DNA from: Candidatus Agathobaculum merdigallinarum
GTDB taxonomy: Bacteria > Bacillota > Clostridia > Oscillospirales > Butyricicoccaceae
Reading direction: 5' to 3'
Length of the DNA: 17,147 bases
NCBI GenBank assembly: GCA_019115425.1
Contig: DXDO01000119.1
Coordinates: 1 to 17,147, forward strand
Shown here: positions 1 through 5,534 of the stretch, one piece after another
How positions within the stretch are numbered: position 1 is the stretch's first letter
Layout of the letters: every line of letters begins with the position of its first letter
Translations under genes and position numbers: made by a program
The notes under the pieces: generated by a model
What the model saw: only the letters and a program-made list of their open reading frames with translations
Databases searched by the model: none
What the model was told of the DNA's origin: nothing

Positions 1-48
1 GTAATGTATGGAGCGGACTGATACTAATAGGCCGAGGGCTTGACCTCA
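1..48 (+). rRNA. 23S ribosomal RNA, 3' end (partial)
   Basis: The window opens inside the last helix of a 23S rRNA. The stretch ACTGATACTAATAGGCCGAG followed by GGCTTGACC is the highly conserved bacterial 23S 3' terminus. The exact mature end, around 46-50, is uncertain. It is followed about 75 bases later by 5S rRNA, the usual 23S-5S order. The rest of the gene lies left of the window. Confidence 0.93.
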
Positions 49-122
49 ATCATTAGAGGTAATCCTCGAACTCTTTGCTACTACTAGTTTTTGTTCAGTT
101 TTCAGGGTGTAAACCCTAAATA

Positions 123-238
<116 letters not shown>

Positions 239-241
239 ATC

Positions 242-263
242 AGCGGATCATTCATGATCCGCT
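242..263 (+). other. stem-loop between 5S rRNA and tRNA-Asn
   Basis: AGCGGATCA (242-250) and TGATCCGCT (255-263) form a perfect 9-bp stem with a TTCA loop. No T-run follows, so it is more likely a processing stem than a terminator. This is inference from structure only. Confidence 0.55.
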
Positions 264-269
264 CTACAT

Positions 270-345
270 TCCTCAATAGCTCAGTTGGTAGAGCATGCGG
301 CTGTTAACCGCAGGGTCGTTGGTTCGAGTCCAACTTGAGGAGCCA
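270..345 (+). tRNA. tRNA-Asn(GTT)
   Basis: The acceptor arms TCCTCAA (270-276) and TTGAGGA (335-341) pair fully, with discriminator G342 and an encoded CCA at 343-345. The anticodon loop CTGTTAA puts GTT at 303-305. The D-arm AGCTCAGTTGGTAGAGC and T-arm GGTTCGAGTCC are standard. It is the first tRNA after 5S, a common position for tRNA-Asn in Firmicutes rrn operons. With G34 it is a possible queuosine substrate. Confidence 0.97.
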
Positions 346-356
346 TTTACTTAGGC

Positions 357-386
357 TTTGCCGCCACCATAATACGTGGCGGCAAA
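357..386 (+). other. stem-loop between tRNA-Asn and CAT tRNA
   Basis: TTTGCCGCCAC (357-367) and GTGGCGGCAAA (376-386) form a perfect 11-bp stem with an 8-base AT-rich loop. There is no following T-run, so simple termination is unlikely. It probably shapes processing of the polycistronic transcript (inference). Confidence 0.55.
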
Positions 387-408
387 GTGCTATCACTCCA
401 TGCGATAT

Positions 409-485
409 GGGCCTTTAGCTCAGTTGGTTAGAGCAACCGGCTCATAACCGGTCGGTCCCGGGTTCGAGTCCCCGAAGGCCCACCA
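409..485 (+). tRNA. tRNA with CAT anticodon, probably tRNA-Ile2 (lysidine type)
   Basis: This is a 77-base cloverleaf with acceptor GGGCCTT (409-415) paired to AAGGCCC (475-481), discriminator A482 and encoded CCA (483-485). The anticodon CAT is at 443-445 in the loop CTCATAA. It is not an initiator, because pair 1-72 is G-C. Acceptor pairs C4-G69 and C5-G68, which are positive determinants for TilS lysidine synthetase in E. coli tRNA-Ile2, are present, and the whole resembles Bacillus tRNA-Ile2. An elongator tRNA-Met remains possible. The T-stem carries one C-C mismatch (position 50 against 64). Confidence 0.9.
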
Positions 486-497
486 AATTTTATATTC

Positions 498-574
498 GGC
501 CCGGTAGCTCAGTTGGTTAGAGCGCCAGCCTGTCACGCTGGAGGCCGTGGGTTCAAGTCCCATCCGGGTCGCCA
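498..574 (+). tRNA. tRNA-Asp(GTC)
   Basis: The acceptor strand GGCCCGG (498-504) pairs with CCGGGTC (564-570) with one G-T pair. Discriminator G571 and encoded CCA (572-574) follow. The anticodon loop CTGTCAC places GTC at 532-534. The T-arm is GGGTTCAAGTCCC. The G34 anticodon makes it a substrate for queuosine insertion and then for glutamylation by GluQRS, whose gene lies at 3335-4267. Confidence 0.97.
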
Positions 575-578
575 TTCA

Positions 579-606
579 AACGGCGATTTGAGTCGCCGTT
601 TCTTTT
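579..606 (+). terminator. terminator-like hairpin between tRNA-Asp and tRNA-Thr
   Basis: AACGGCGA (579-586) and TCGCCGTT (593-600) form an 8-bp stem with a 6-base loop, followed by TCTTTT (601-606). It has the form of a Rho-independent terminator although tRNA-Thr begins at 607. It may be partial or readthrough-prone. Confidence 0.65.
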
Positions 607-682
607 GCTGCTGTAGCTCAGTAGGTAGAGTGCATCCTTGGTAAGGATGAGGTCACCGGTTCAAATCCGGTCAGCAGCTCCA
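607..682 (+). tRNA. tRNA-Thr(GGT)
   Basis: The acceptor strand GCTGCTG (607-613) pairs with CAGCAGC (672-678), with discriminator T679 and encoded CCA (680-682). The anticodon loop TTGGTAA gives GGT at 640-642. The D-arm AGCTCAGTAGGTAGAGT and T-arm CGGTTCAAATCCG are canonical. It is the last gene of the rrn-tRNA block and runs straight into a strong hairpin. Confidence 0.97.
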
Positions 683-707
683 AAGCGCCTGCATTGCAGG
701 CGCTTTT
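682..707 (+). terminator. terminator of the rrn-tRNA operon
   Basis: AAAGCGCCTGC (682-692) and GCAGGCGCTTT (696-706) form an 11-bp stem with a 3-base loop, followed by a T-rich stretch to about 713. It starts on the last base of tRNA-Thr, which fits termination of the stable-RNA operon. Confidence 0.85.
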
Positions 708-721
708 ACTTTCGTCATTAA

Positions 722-761
722 CAAAGCACCGCAGACCTAAATTCGGTTTTGCGGTGCTTTG
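722..761. terminator. hairpin between the rrn operon and cysK, probably the cysK terminator
   Basis: CAAAGCACCGC (722-732) and GCGGTGCTTTG (751-761) form a perfect 11-bp stem around an 18-base loop. It lies just past the cysK stop on the minus strand and would also back up termination of the plus-strand tRNA operon. The adjacent T-tracts are modest on both strands. Confidence 0.65.
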
Positions 762-769
762 CTTTAGAT

Positions 770-1702
770 TCAGTTTTCAATCAGGGGAGTGGAAAGGTAG
801 CGGTCGCCGGTATCCGGCAGGAGCGCAACAATCGTTTTGTGAGCATTCTCCGGACGCTTGGATAAGGCCACGGCCGCCCACAGCGTTGCGCCGGAGGAAA
901 TACCGACAAATAAGCCTTCGCTGCGCGTAAAGGTGCGCGCCGTGTCAAATGCGTCGGCACCTGCAACGCGCACGATCTCATCATATATTTCTGTATCCAG
1001 AATCTCCGGCACAAAGCCTGCGCCGATCCCCTGGATCTTATGCGGGCCGCCCTTGCCGGTGGACAGTACAGGGGATTCCTCCGGCTCTACGGCCACGATT
1101 TTGACATTGGGATTCTGCTCCTTCAGATAAGAGCCGACGCCAGTGATGGTGCCGCCGGTGCCGACGCCCGCGACAAAGATATCCACCTTGCCGTCTGTCT
1201 GTGACCAGATCTCCGGTCCCGTGGAAGCGCGGTGCGCCGCCGGATTGGCCGGATTGACAAATTGTCCTGGGATAAAGCTGTTTTCAATCTCTTTTGCAAG
1301 GGCATCTGCTTTGGCAATCGCGCCCGACATCCCTTTTGCGCCGTCCGTCAGCACCAGTTCCGCGCCATAGGCTTTGAGCATATTGCGGCGTTCGACGCTC
1401 ATGGTTTCCGGCATCGTCAGAATGATGCGGTAGCCGCGCGCCGCCGCAACGGCAGCCAGGCCAATTCCCGTGTTGCCGCTGGTGGGTTCAATGATGGTTG
1501 CGCCTTTCTTGAGCGCGCCGCTGGCCTCGGCCTCATCGATCATGGCGCTGGCGACGCGATCCTTGACTGAACCTGCGGGATTGAAATACTCCAGCTTGGC
1601 AAGGATCTGTGCGTTCACACCGGTTTTCTGCGCAAATTTGTCCGCTGCATACAGCGGGGTGTTGCCGATCAGCTCGGAAAAGCTGTGCTTGATATCAGAC
1701 AT
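770..1702 (-). CDS. cysK: cysteine synthase (O-acetylserine sulfhydrylase)
   Basis: This enzyme makes L-cysteine from O-acetylserine and sulfide, using pyridoxal phosphate in the cytosol. The 310-residue length is normal for CysK. Visible motifs in order: the PLP Schiff-base lysine K47 in NPAGSVKDR; the PTSGNTG substrate loop at 73-79; GTGGT at 181-185, which binds the PLP phosphate; GISSGA at 267-272; and the C-terminal PDTGDRYLS at 296-304. The ATG at 1702 is preceded by AAAGGTGG (minus strand, 1709-1716), which fixes the start. It appears monocistronic, with its own promoter and terminator. CysM or another fold-type II PLP enzyme is less likely because the CysK motifs and length fit well. 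Confidence 0.95.
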   Translation of the reverse strand: MSDIKHSFSELIGNTPLYAADKFAQKTGVNAQILAKLEYFNPAGSVKDRVASAMIDEAEASGALKKGATIIEPTSGNTGIGLAAVAAARGYRIILTMPETMSVERRNMLKAYGAELVLTDGAKGMSGAIAKADALAKEIENSFIPGQFVNPANPAAHRASTGPEIWSQTDGKVDIFVAGVGTGGTITGVGSYLKEQNPNVKIVAVEPEESPVLSTGKGGPHKIQGIGAGFVPEILDTEIYDEIVRVAGADAFDTARTFTRSEGLFVGISSGATLWAAVALSKRPENAHKTIVALLPDTGDRYLSTPLIEN

Positions 1703-1730
1703 GGTGAACCACCTTTCTAATTTACTTAAA

Positions 1731-1749
1731 TCATATATGTTTTATATGA
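1731..1749. promoter_or_regulatory. candidate operator (inverted repeat) upstream of cysK
   Basis: TCATATA (1731-1737) and TATATGA (1743-1749) form a perfect 7-bp inverted repeat with a 5-base spacer. It lies between the promoter and the cysK Shine-Dalgarno, roughly over the transcription start. A sulfur-responsive repressor such as an Rrf2/CymR-type regulator is a reasonable guess, but I cannot match it to a defined consensus. Confidence 0.45.
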
Positions 1750-1753
1750 ATTA

Positions 1754-1782
1754 AGCCTACAACAAAATGAAGTATTTGTCAA
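1754..1782 (-). promoter_or_regulatory. cysK promoter
   Basis: On the minus strand TTGACA lies at 1782-1777 and, after a 17-base spacer, TAGGCT at 1759-1754. The -35 is perfect and the -10 is weak. An inverted repeat lies immediately downstream. Confidence 0.55.
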
Positions 1783-1789
1783 GTGATAA

Positions 1790-2054
1790 TTTGTGCGGAA
1801 AAGCGCAGTCCAGAGAAAAATCAACAGCGCAGCGTTTCCCGTACAGCTGCTGTTGGGGACGGGGGAAGGACGCTGCCCGTGAGAATCACAGGGAAACTAC
1901 AAAAGGGAAAGCGGCTGTGCAACGCCGCCTTCCGGCGGTGGAAGGCGGCGCAACTTGTTTTACAGCGTTTGAAAGATGGGAACGGCCGTAGTGCATGCGT
2001 GATCGGAGATGACGTGTCGCGGCTTTGCGATGCCCTCACGGGACGCACATTCCA
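1790..2054. other. 265-base intergenic region with one long hairpin
   Basis: No convincing gene is visible between the cysK promoter and the stop of the GH3 lipoprotein gene. Open frames here lack a Shine-Dalgarno site and recognisable composition. The clear structure is CGCCGCCTTCC (1923-1933) pairing with GGAAGGCGGCG (1940-1950) around a 6-base loop, followed on the plus strand by CAACTTGTTTT. It could end transcription of the lipoprotein gene or of an unseen plus-strand RNA, but the T-tracts are weak on both sides. Confidence 0.5.
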
Positions 2055-3227
2055 TCATTTTGCCGCGTCTAGCAGCCCCAGTTCCATCTTCCAGCGGATG
2101 ACGCGGACGGCGGATTCACGGATGCGTTCCTGACTGATCGTGCCGTCCTGCACGGCGGCGAGCACCGCGTTGTATTGTGTGACAAAGTCCGAAGATACCA
2201 GCATGTCGTTGCCCGCCTGCACCGCGAGCACCGCCGCGTTTTCGCCGCCGGTGTAGTCGGTGATGGCCTCCATGATGAGATCATCGGTCATGATGACGCC
2301 ATCAAAGCCGAGTTCGCTCCGCAGAATATCGTGTACCGCGGGGGAAAGCGACGCGGGCAGTTCGCCGTCCATGCACTGGACGATGTTGTGGCTGACCAGA
2401 ATGGACTGTGCGCCCGCGTCAATGCCCGCTTCAAACGGCACAAAATCGCTTGCGCGGAACTGCTCGATCGAACGGTTGTCCATGGCGATGCCGGTGTGCG
2501 TATCCACATTGTTCCCATATCCGGGGAAATGTTTGAGCACCATGCCCATGCCGTCCTCGACCATCTGCTCAACGACTGTGCGGACATATTCACTGGTCTG
2601 TGCGGCATCCTGACCGAACGCACGGGCGTTGATGAAGTCGTTCGGGTCGGTGGACACGTCGCACACGGGTGCAAAGTTGACATTCACGCCGATCGATGCG
2701 AGCAGCGCATCCTTCTCCTTGGTGTCGCTGGTGATGAGGTCAAACCCGCCCTCGTTGTACAGCGCCTGCGGGGAGCGGAACTTCTCGGCGCGGAACGCAG
2801 GGTTGGAGCTGACACGGACGACCGTGCCGCCCTCCTCATCCACGCCGATCAGCATGGGGGTCGCCGCCGCATCCTGATAGGACTGAATGGTCTGCGAGAT
2901 GCTTTCCCTGGTCTGCCCCTCAAAGTCGCGGCCGAACAGGATGTAGCCGCCGATATCGTATTGCTCTGCGAGCGCAGCCGCGTCCACATCCGGACAGCGT
3001 GCAAAGAACATCTGCGCGACCTGCGCCTCCAGTGAAAGATTGTTGACATACAGCTCAGCCGGATCGGGCTGAGCCGGTTCCGGCTCGACGGTTTCCGGGA
3101 CTGCGGCTTCGTTGCTGGCGGGGGTACTGGCGGGCACATCCGCTGCGGCGGAATCATCAGGGCCGCAGGCGGTCAGGCCGGACAGGCACAATGCCGCCAG
3201 CAGAAACGAGAACAGTTGTTTTTTCAT
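2055..3227 (-). CDS. GH3 beta-N-acetylhexosaminidase, NagZ-like lipoprotein
   Basis: A glycoside hydrolase family 3 enzyme expected to remove terminal N-acetylglucosamine from muropeptides or related glycans. The first 21 residues (MKKQLFSFLLAALCLSGLTAC) form a lipoprotein signal with lipobox LTAC and acylated C21. An acidic, Pro/Ala-rich linker follows to about residue 57, then the catalytic domain. KHFPG at 232-236 and DTH at 242-244 match the NagZ loop, in which the Asp-His pair acts as acid/base. TDD at 314-316 carries the nucleophile Asp (D315 by alignment). The start is at 3227, not at the upstream ATG at 3257, because GAGGTG (3234-3239) precedes 3227 and a TATAAT box overlaps the earlier ATG. 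A broader GH3 specificity cannot be excluded. Confidence 0.9.
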   Translation of the reverse strand: MKKQLFSFLLAALCLSGLTACGPDDSAAADVPASTPASNEAAVPETVEPEPAQPDPAELYVNNLSLEAQVAQMFFARCPDVDAAALAEQYDIGGYILFGRDFEGQTRESISQTIQSYQDAAATPMLIGVDEEGGTVVRVSSNPAFRAEKFRSPQALYNEGGFDLITSDTKEKDALLASIGVNVNFAPVCDVSTDPNDFINARAFGQDAAQTSEYVRTVVEQMVEDGMGMVLKHFPGYGNNVDTHTGIAMDNRSIEQFRASDFVPFEAGIDAGAQSILVSHNIVQCMDGELPASLSPAVHDILRSELGFDGVIMTDDLIMEAITDYTGGENAAVLAVQAGNDMLVSSDFVTQYNAVLAAVQDGTISQERIRESAVRVIRWKMELGLLDAAK

Positions 3228-3255
3228 TGCGTTCACCTCACGTGTTGCTGTGTTC

Positions 3256-3261
3256 ATTATA
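3256..3261 (-). promoter_or_regulatory. -10 box of the GH3 lipoprotein gene
   Basis: TATAAT reads on the minus strand at 3261-3256, about 30 bases upstream of the chosen ATG. No good -35 is visible at 16-18 bases, so recognition may depend on other elements. Its position makes a start at 3257 impossible for transcripts from this promoter. Confidence 0.5.
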
Positions 3262-3277
3262 CCGGAAAAAGGAGGCG

Positions 3278-3307
3278 TTGCATAGTCCGATCCAGTTGTG
3301 GTAAGAT
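3278..3307 (+). promoter_or_regulatory. gluQRS promoter
   Basis: TTGCAT (3278-3283) and TAAGAT (3302-3307) are separated by 18 bases. Transcription would begin near 3314, which supports translation from the ATG at 3335 rather than the ATG at 3314. Confidence 0.5.
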
Positions 3308-3334
3308 AGGGAAATGAAAAGGGGGAGAATGTTC

Positions 3335-4267
3335 ATGCAGACCATCGGACGCTTTGCGCCCAGCCCGAGCGGGCGCATGCATCTGGGAAACGTGCTGTGC
3401 GCGCTGCTGGCGTGGCTGTCGGCGCGGCAGCAGGGCGGGCAGTATCTGCTGCGCATCGAGGATTTGGATACCATGCGCTGTCCGCGCAGCTATGCGGAGC
3501 TGATTATCGACGATCTGCGCTGGCTGGGGCTGGACTGGGACGGGGAAGTTCCCTATCAGTCTGAACGCACCGCGATCTATGAACAATACGAAGCGATTCT
3601 GCGCGAAAAAGGGCTGCTGTATCCCTGCTTCTGCTCGCGCGCGGCGCTGCATGCCGCGTCCGCGCCTCACTTGTCGGATGGGCGCGTGGTGTATGCGGGC
3701 ACCTGCCGCGATTTAACGCCCGAACAGGCGGCGGAAAAGCGGAAAACACGCGCTCCGGCGACGCGCGTGCGCGTGCCGGACGAGGAAGTCCGTTTTGAGG
3801 ACGGTGTGTTCGGCGCCTATGGCGAAAACCTCGCGCGCGAGTGCGGGGACTTTATCATCCGCCGGTCGGACGGCGTGTTCGCCTATCAGCTTGCGGTCGT
3901 GGTGGACGACGCGCTCTCCGGCGTGACCGAGGTGGTGCGCGGTGCGGACCTGATCTCCTCCACGCCGCGGCAGATCTGGCTGCACCGGCTGTTTGGTTTT
4001 GCACCGCCCGCGTTCGTGCATATCCCGCTGCTGTGTGACCATGACGGCCGCCGCCTGTCCAAGCGGGACGAGGATCTCGATCTTGGCATGCTGCGGCAGC
4101 GGTTTACGCCCGAGCAGGTGATCGGCGCGCTGGCCTGCGCCGCGGGGCTGCTTGACCGTCCGGAGCCGGTCGCCGCGCGTGAATTGGTCGCGGACTTTGC
4201 GTGGGACAAAATCCCGCAGCACGACCTGTTCCTGCCCGACGTATTCAGGGAGGAGGGCGCGCGATGA
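3335..4267 (+). CDS. gluQ: glutamyl-Q tRNA(Asp) synthetase
   Basis: A truncated glutamyl-tRNA synthetase paralog that activates glutamate and attaches it to the queuosine base at position 34 of tRNA-Asp. The protein has 310 residues, about the family length, and lacks the GluRS anticodon-binding domain. RFAPSPSGRMHLGN (residues 6-19) holds the HIGH-type motif HLGN. CFC at 98-100 with Y120 and C124 matches the GluQRS zinc site. RLSKR at 240-244 is the KMSKS-type loop. AGGGGGAGA lies just upstream; ATGs at 3314, 3329 and 3335 are in frame, and 3335 has the best spacing. The stop overlaps the next gene (ATGA), so the two are probably co-translated. The gene symbol is also written gluQRS or yadB. 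Confidence 0.93.
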   Translation: MQTIGRFAPSPSGRMHLGNVLCALLAWLSARQQGGQYLLRIEDLDTMRCPRSYAELIIDDLRWLGLDWDGEVPYQSERTAIYEQYEAILREKGLLYPCFCSRAALHAASAPHLSDGRVVYAGTCRDLTPEQAAEKRKTRAPATRVRVPDEEVRFEDGVFGAYGENLARECGDFIIRRSDGVFAYQLAVVVDDALSGVTEVVRGADLISSTPRQIWLHRLFGFAPPAFVHIPLLCDHDGRRLSKRDEDLDLGMLRQRFTPEQVIGALACAAGLLDRPEPVAARELVADFAWDKIPQHDLFLPDVFREEGAR

Positions 4268-4785
4268 TTTATCTGCTGGCGGGCGGCACGCACACCGGCA
4301 AGACCCGCTTCGCGCTCGATCTGGTGCGGCAGCATCCCATGCTTTGTCTGAGCATCGATCATCTGAAAATGGGCCTGATTCGCAGCGGGTATACGCGGCT
4401 GACGCCGGAGCAGGACGAGGAACTGACCGCGTATCTCTGGCCGGTCGTGCGCGAGATGGTCGAGACCGCGGTGGAAAACGGGCAGGACCTGCTGGTGGAG
4501 GGCTGCTATATCCCGTTTGACTGGAAGGACAGCTTCTCCGAGGAATACTTACAGCATATCCGCTATTGTTGCCTGATTTTCAGCGAAACCTATATTGCAG
4601 CCCATATGGCGGATATTCGGCGCTTTGCCAATACAGCGGAGCGCAGGCAAGACGATTCCCTTGTGAAAGAGGAACTGCTCGCCGAAAACGCGGACGCGCT
4701 GGCGCAGTGCCGGCGGCACGGCTGTAAATACCTGCTGATCGACAAGGATTATCCGGCGGCCCTTTCCCTTGCGGATTTCGGCTGA
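4264..4785 (+). CDS. small P-loop ATP-binding protein, kinase-like
   Basis: The protein has 173 residues. GGTHTGKT at 7-14 is a perfect Walker A motif near the N-terminus, as in nucleotide, 2-phosphoglycerate and zeta-toxin-type kinases. SIDHLKMGLIRSGYT follows at about residues 31-45 and LLVEGCYIPFDW at about 79-90, the latter with a Walker-B-like hydrophobic strand plus acidic residue. I recognise this as a conserved Firmicutes family often annotated only as AAA or adenylate-kinase-like; the substrate is not known to me. It starts within the ATGA overlap with gluQRS, behind AGGGAGGAGGG. No partner antitoxin gene is seen, so a zeta-toxin role is not supported. Confidence 0.85.
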   Translation: MIYLLAGGTHTGKTRFALDLVRQHPMLCLSIDHLKMGLIRSGYTRLTPEQDEELTAYLWPVVREMVETAVENGQDLLVEGCYIPFDWKDSFSEEYLQHIRYCCLIFSETYIAAHMADIRRFANTAERRQDDSLVKEELLAENADALAQCRRHGCKYLLIDKDYPAALSLADFG

Positions 4786-4820
4786 GCGCCCCGCGGGGTG
4801 CCGCCGCACGCTTACCGTAG

Positions 4821-4843
4821 GGGCGCGCATTGCGCGCCCTTTT
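4821..4843 (+). terminator. terminator of the gluQRS-kinase operon
   Basis: GGGCGCGC (4821-4828) and GCGCGCCC (4832-4839) form an 8-bp GC stem with an ATT loop, followed by TTTT (4840-4843). The flank GTAGGGGCG...CGCCC resembles the widespread small palindromic intergenic repeats of bacteria, so this may be a repeat copy used as a terminator. Confidence 0.75.
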
Positions 4844-4971
4844 GTGCGCTCACGCGGATGATCGGTGTGCATGTGCATCACGGGCAGGGGATTTCGCCGC
4901 CTGCGGGCGCACTACGACTCGCCAAGAGCCGCCGCTGCGCGGCGGTTGCTCGCATGCACGCTCGCTGCGTC

Positions 4972-5015
4972 TCGCGAAGAGGAGGGGGAACCAAGGTTCC
5001 CCCTGCCTCTTGCGA
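4972..5015. repeat. large imperfect hairpin, repeat copy 1
   Basis: The arms 4972-4992 (TCGCGAAGAGG, then GGGGGAACC) and 4995-5015 (GGTTCCCCC, then CCTCTTGCGA) pair almost throughout with a bulge. The central loop is only two bases in DNA. A related hairpin lies at 5290-5331. Confidence 0.7.
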
Positions 5016-5289
5016 ATCACCACCCCCTCCTTTTCGCGCGGAGGCAATCACCAACCCAAAAGAAGAAAGGTACAGCGCATTTGCTGCCGCAAATAAGGGC
5101 GCGCTGCACGCGCATGGTGCGTAACGCTAAAGTTTCCGCCGCCCACTTGCCGAAAAACAACAAGAAGGGCGGTTGCCACCCCGCGGGGTGGCAGAAGTTT
5201 CGCTTACCCTGTCTTAAAAACTGGGTGGCACGGGCAAAGCGGGACTTACCCTTGCGCGCGAAGCGCGCCCTAAAAGGAATGGGGTTGAT

Positions 5290-5331
5290 TCGCAAGAAGG
5301 GGAAAACCATTGGTGTTCCCCTTCTTGTGCG
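5290..5331. repeat. large hairpin, repeat copy 2
   Basis: CAAGAAGGGGAA (5293-5304) pairs perfectly with TTCCCCTTCTTG (5316-5327), with CG ends outside. Arm sequence and layout parallel those at 4972-5015: CGC(A/G)AAG, a G-rich block, AACC...GGT, a C-rich block, CTTG. This suggests two diverged copies of one element, about 320 bases apart. Confidence 0.6.
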
Positions 5332-5422
5332 CAGTGCGGCCGCGCAGGCCGCGAACACGCAATTAAGAAATATGCACATTTATGTCCGCGTGAGCGGGTA
5401 AAAGGCCGCGCATTGCGCGCAG

Positions 5423-5447
5423 CGCCCTTTCGGGCGTTTTTATTTTT
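5423..5447 (+). terminator. Rho-independent terminator
   Basis: CGCCC (5423-5427), TTTC loop and GGGCG (5432-5436) are followed by TTTTTATTTTT. It is a textbook terminator that insulates the SPFH promoter from the repeat-rich region on its left. No gene immediately upstream on this strand is evident. Confidence 0.8.
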
Positions 5448-5468
5448 GCTATTTGAGGGAAATTCCTG

Positions 5469-5497
5469 TTGACAGCGCGTATGGCAGGGTGTATTAT
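5469..5497 (+). promoter_or_regulatory. promoter of the SPFH-RHH operon
   Basis: TTGACA (5469-5474), a 17-base spacer and TATTAT (5492-5497) make a near-consensus vegetative promoter. A perfect palindrome follows directly, over the expected transcription start. Confidence 0.85.
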
Positions 5498-5501
5498 GGT
5501 G

Positions 5502-5516
5502 ATATCAAATTGATAT
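5502..5516. promoter_or_regulatory. candidate operator, 15-base perfect palindrome
   Basis: ATATCAA-A-TTGATAT (5502-5516) lies just after the -10 box and before the Shine-Dalgarno of the SPFH gene. The position is that of a repressor site. The ribbon-helix-helix protein encoded second in this operon is the natural candidate to bind it (inference). Confidence 0.65.
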
Positions 5517-5534
5517 GATTGTGAGGGATCTTAT

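Larger units (their letters stand above)
4786..5460. repeat. gene-free, hairpin-dense intergenic region
   Basis: About 670 bases without a supported gene. Open frames here are low-complexity, Arg/Ala-rich and overlap one another on both strands. The stretch is packed with inverted repeats: 4821-4839; 4929-4945; a large hairpin at 4972-5015; a perfect 20-base palindrome at 5174-5193 centred on CCGCGG; another large hairpin at 5293-5327; and a terminator at 5423-5436. A degenerate module GGGTGGCA...CTTACCCT occurs at about 4795-4818, 5185-5211 and 5222-5254. It looks like an accumulation of small repeat elements between two operons. Confidence 0.7.

Noticed and set aside
1860..1960. Possible cobalamin-type riboswitch (AAAAGGGAA followed by GC-rich helices)
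   Set aside because: The B12 box and other conserved core elements are missing, and no suitable downstream gene exists on that strand.
1783..2133. Plus-strand frame of 116 codons upstream of and overlapping the NagZ-like gene end
   Set aside because: No ribosome site, no recognisable sequence, and its 3' part runs antisense to the lipoprotein gene.
2175..3035. Plus-strand frame of 286 codons opposite the NagZ-like gene
   Set aside because: His/Arg/Val-rich antisense product without motifs; the minus-strand gene carries a lipobox and GH3 catalytic residues.
4865..5401. Arg/Ala-rich open frames on both strands in the hairpin-dense block
   Set aside because: They overlap each other, follow the inverted repeats, lack Shine-Dalgarno sites and show low-complexity translations.
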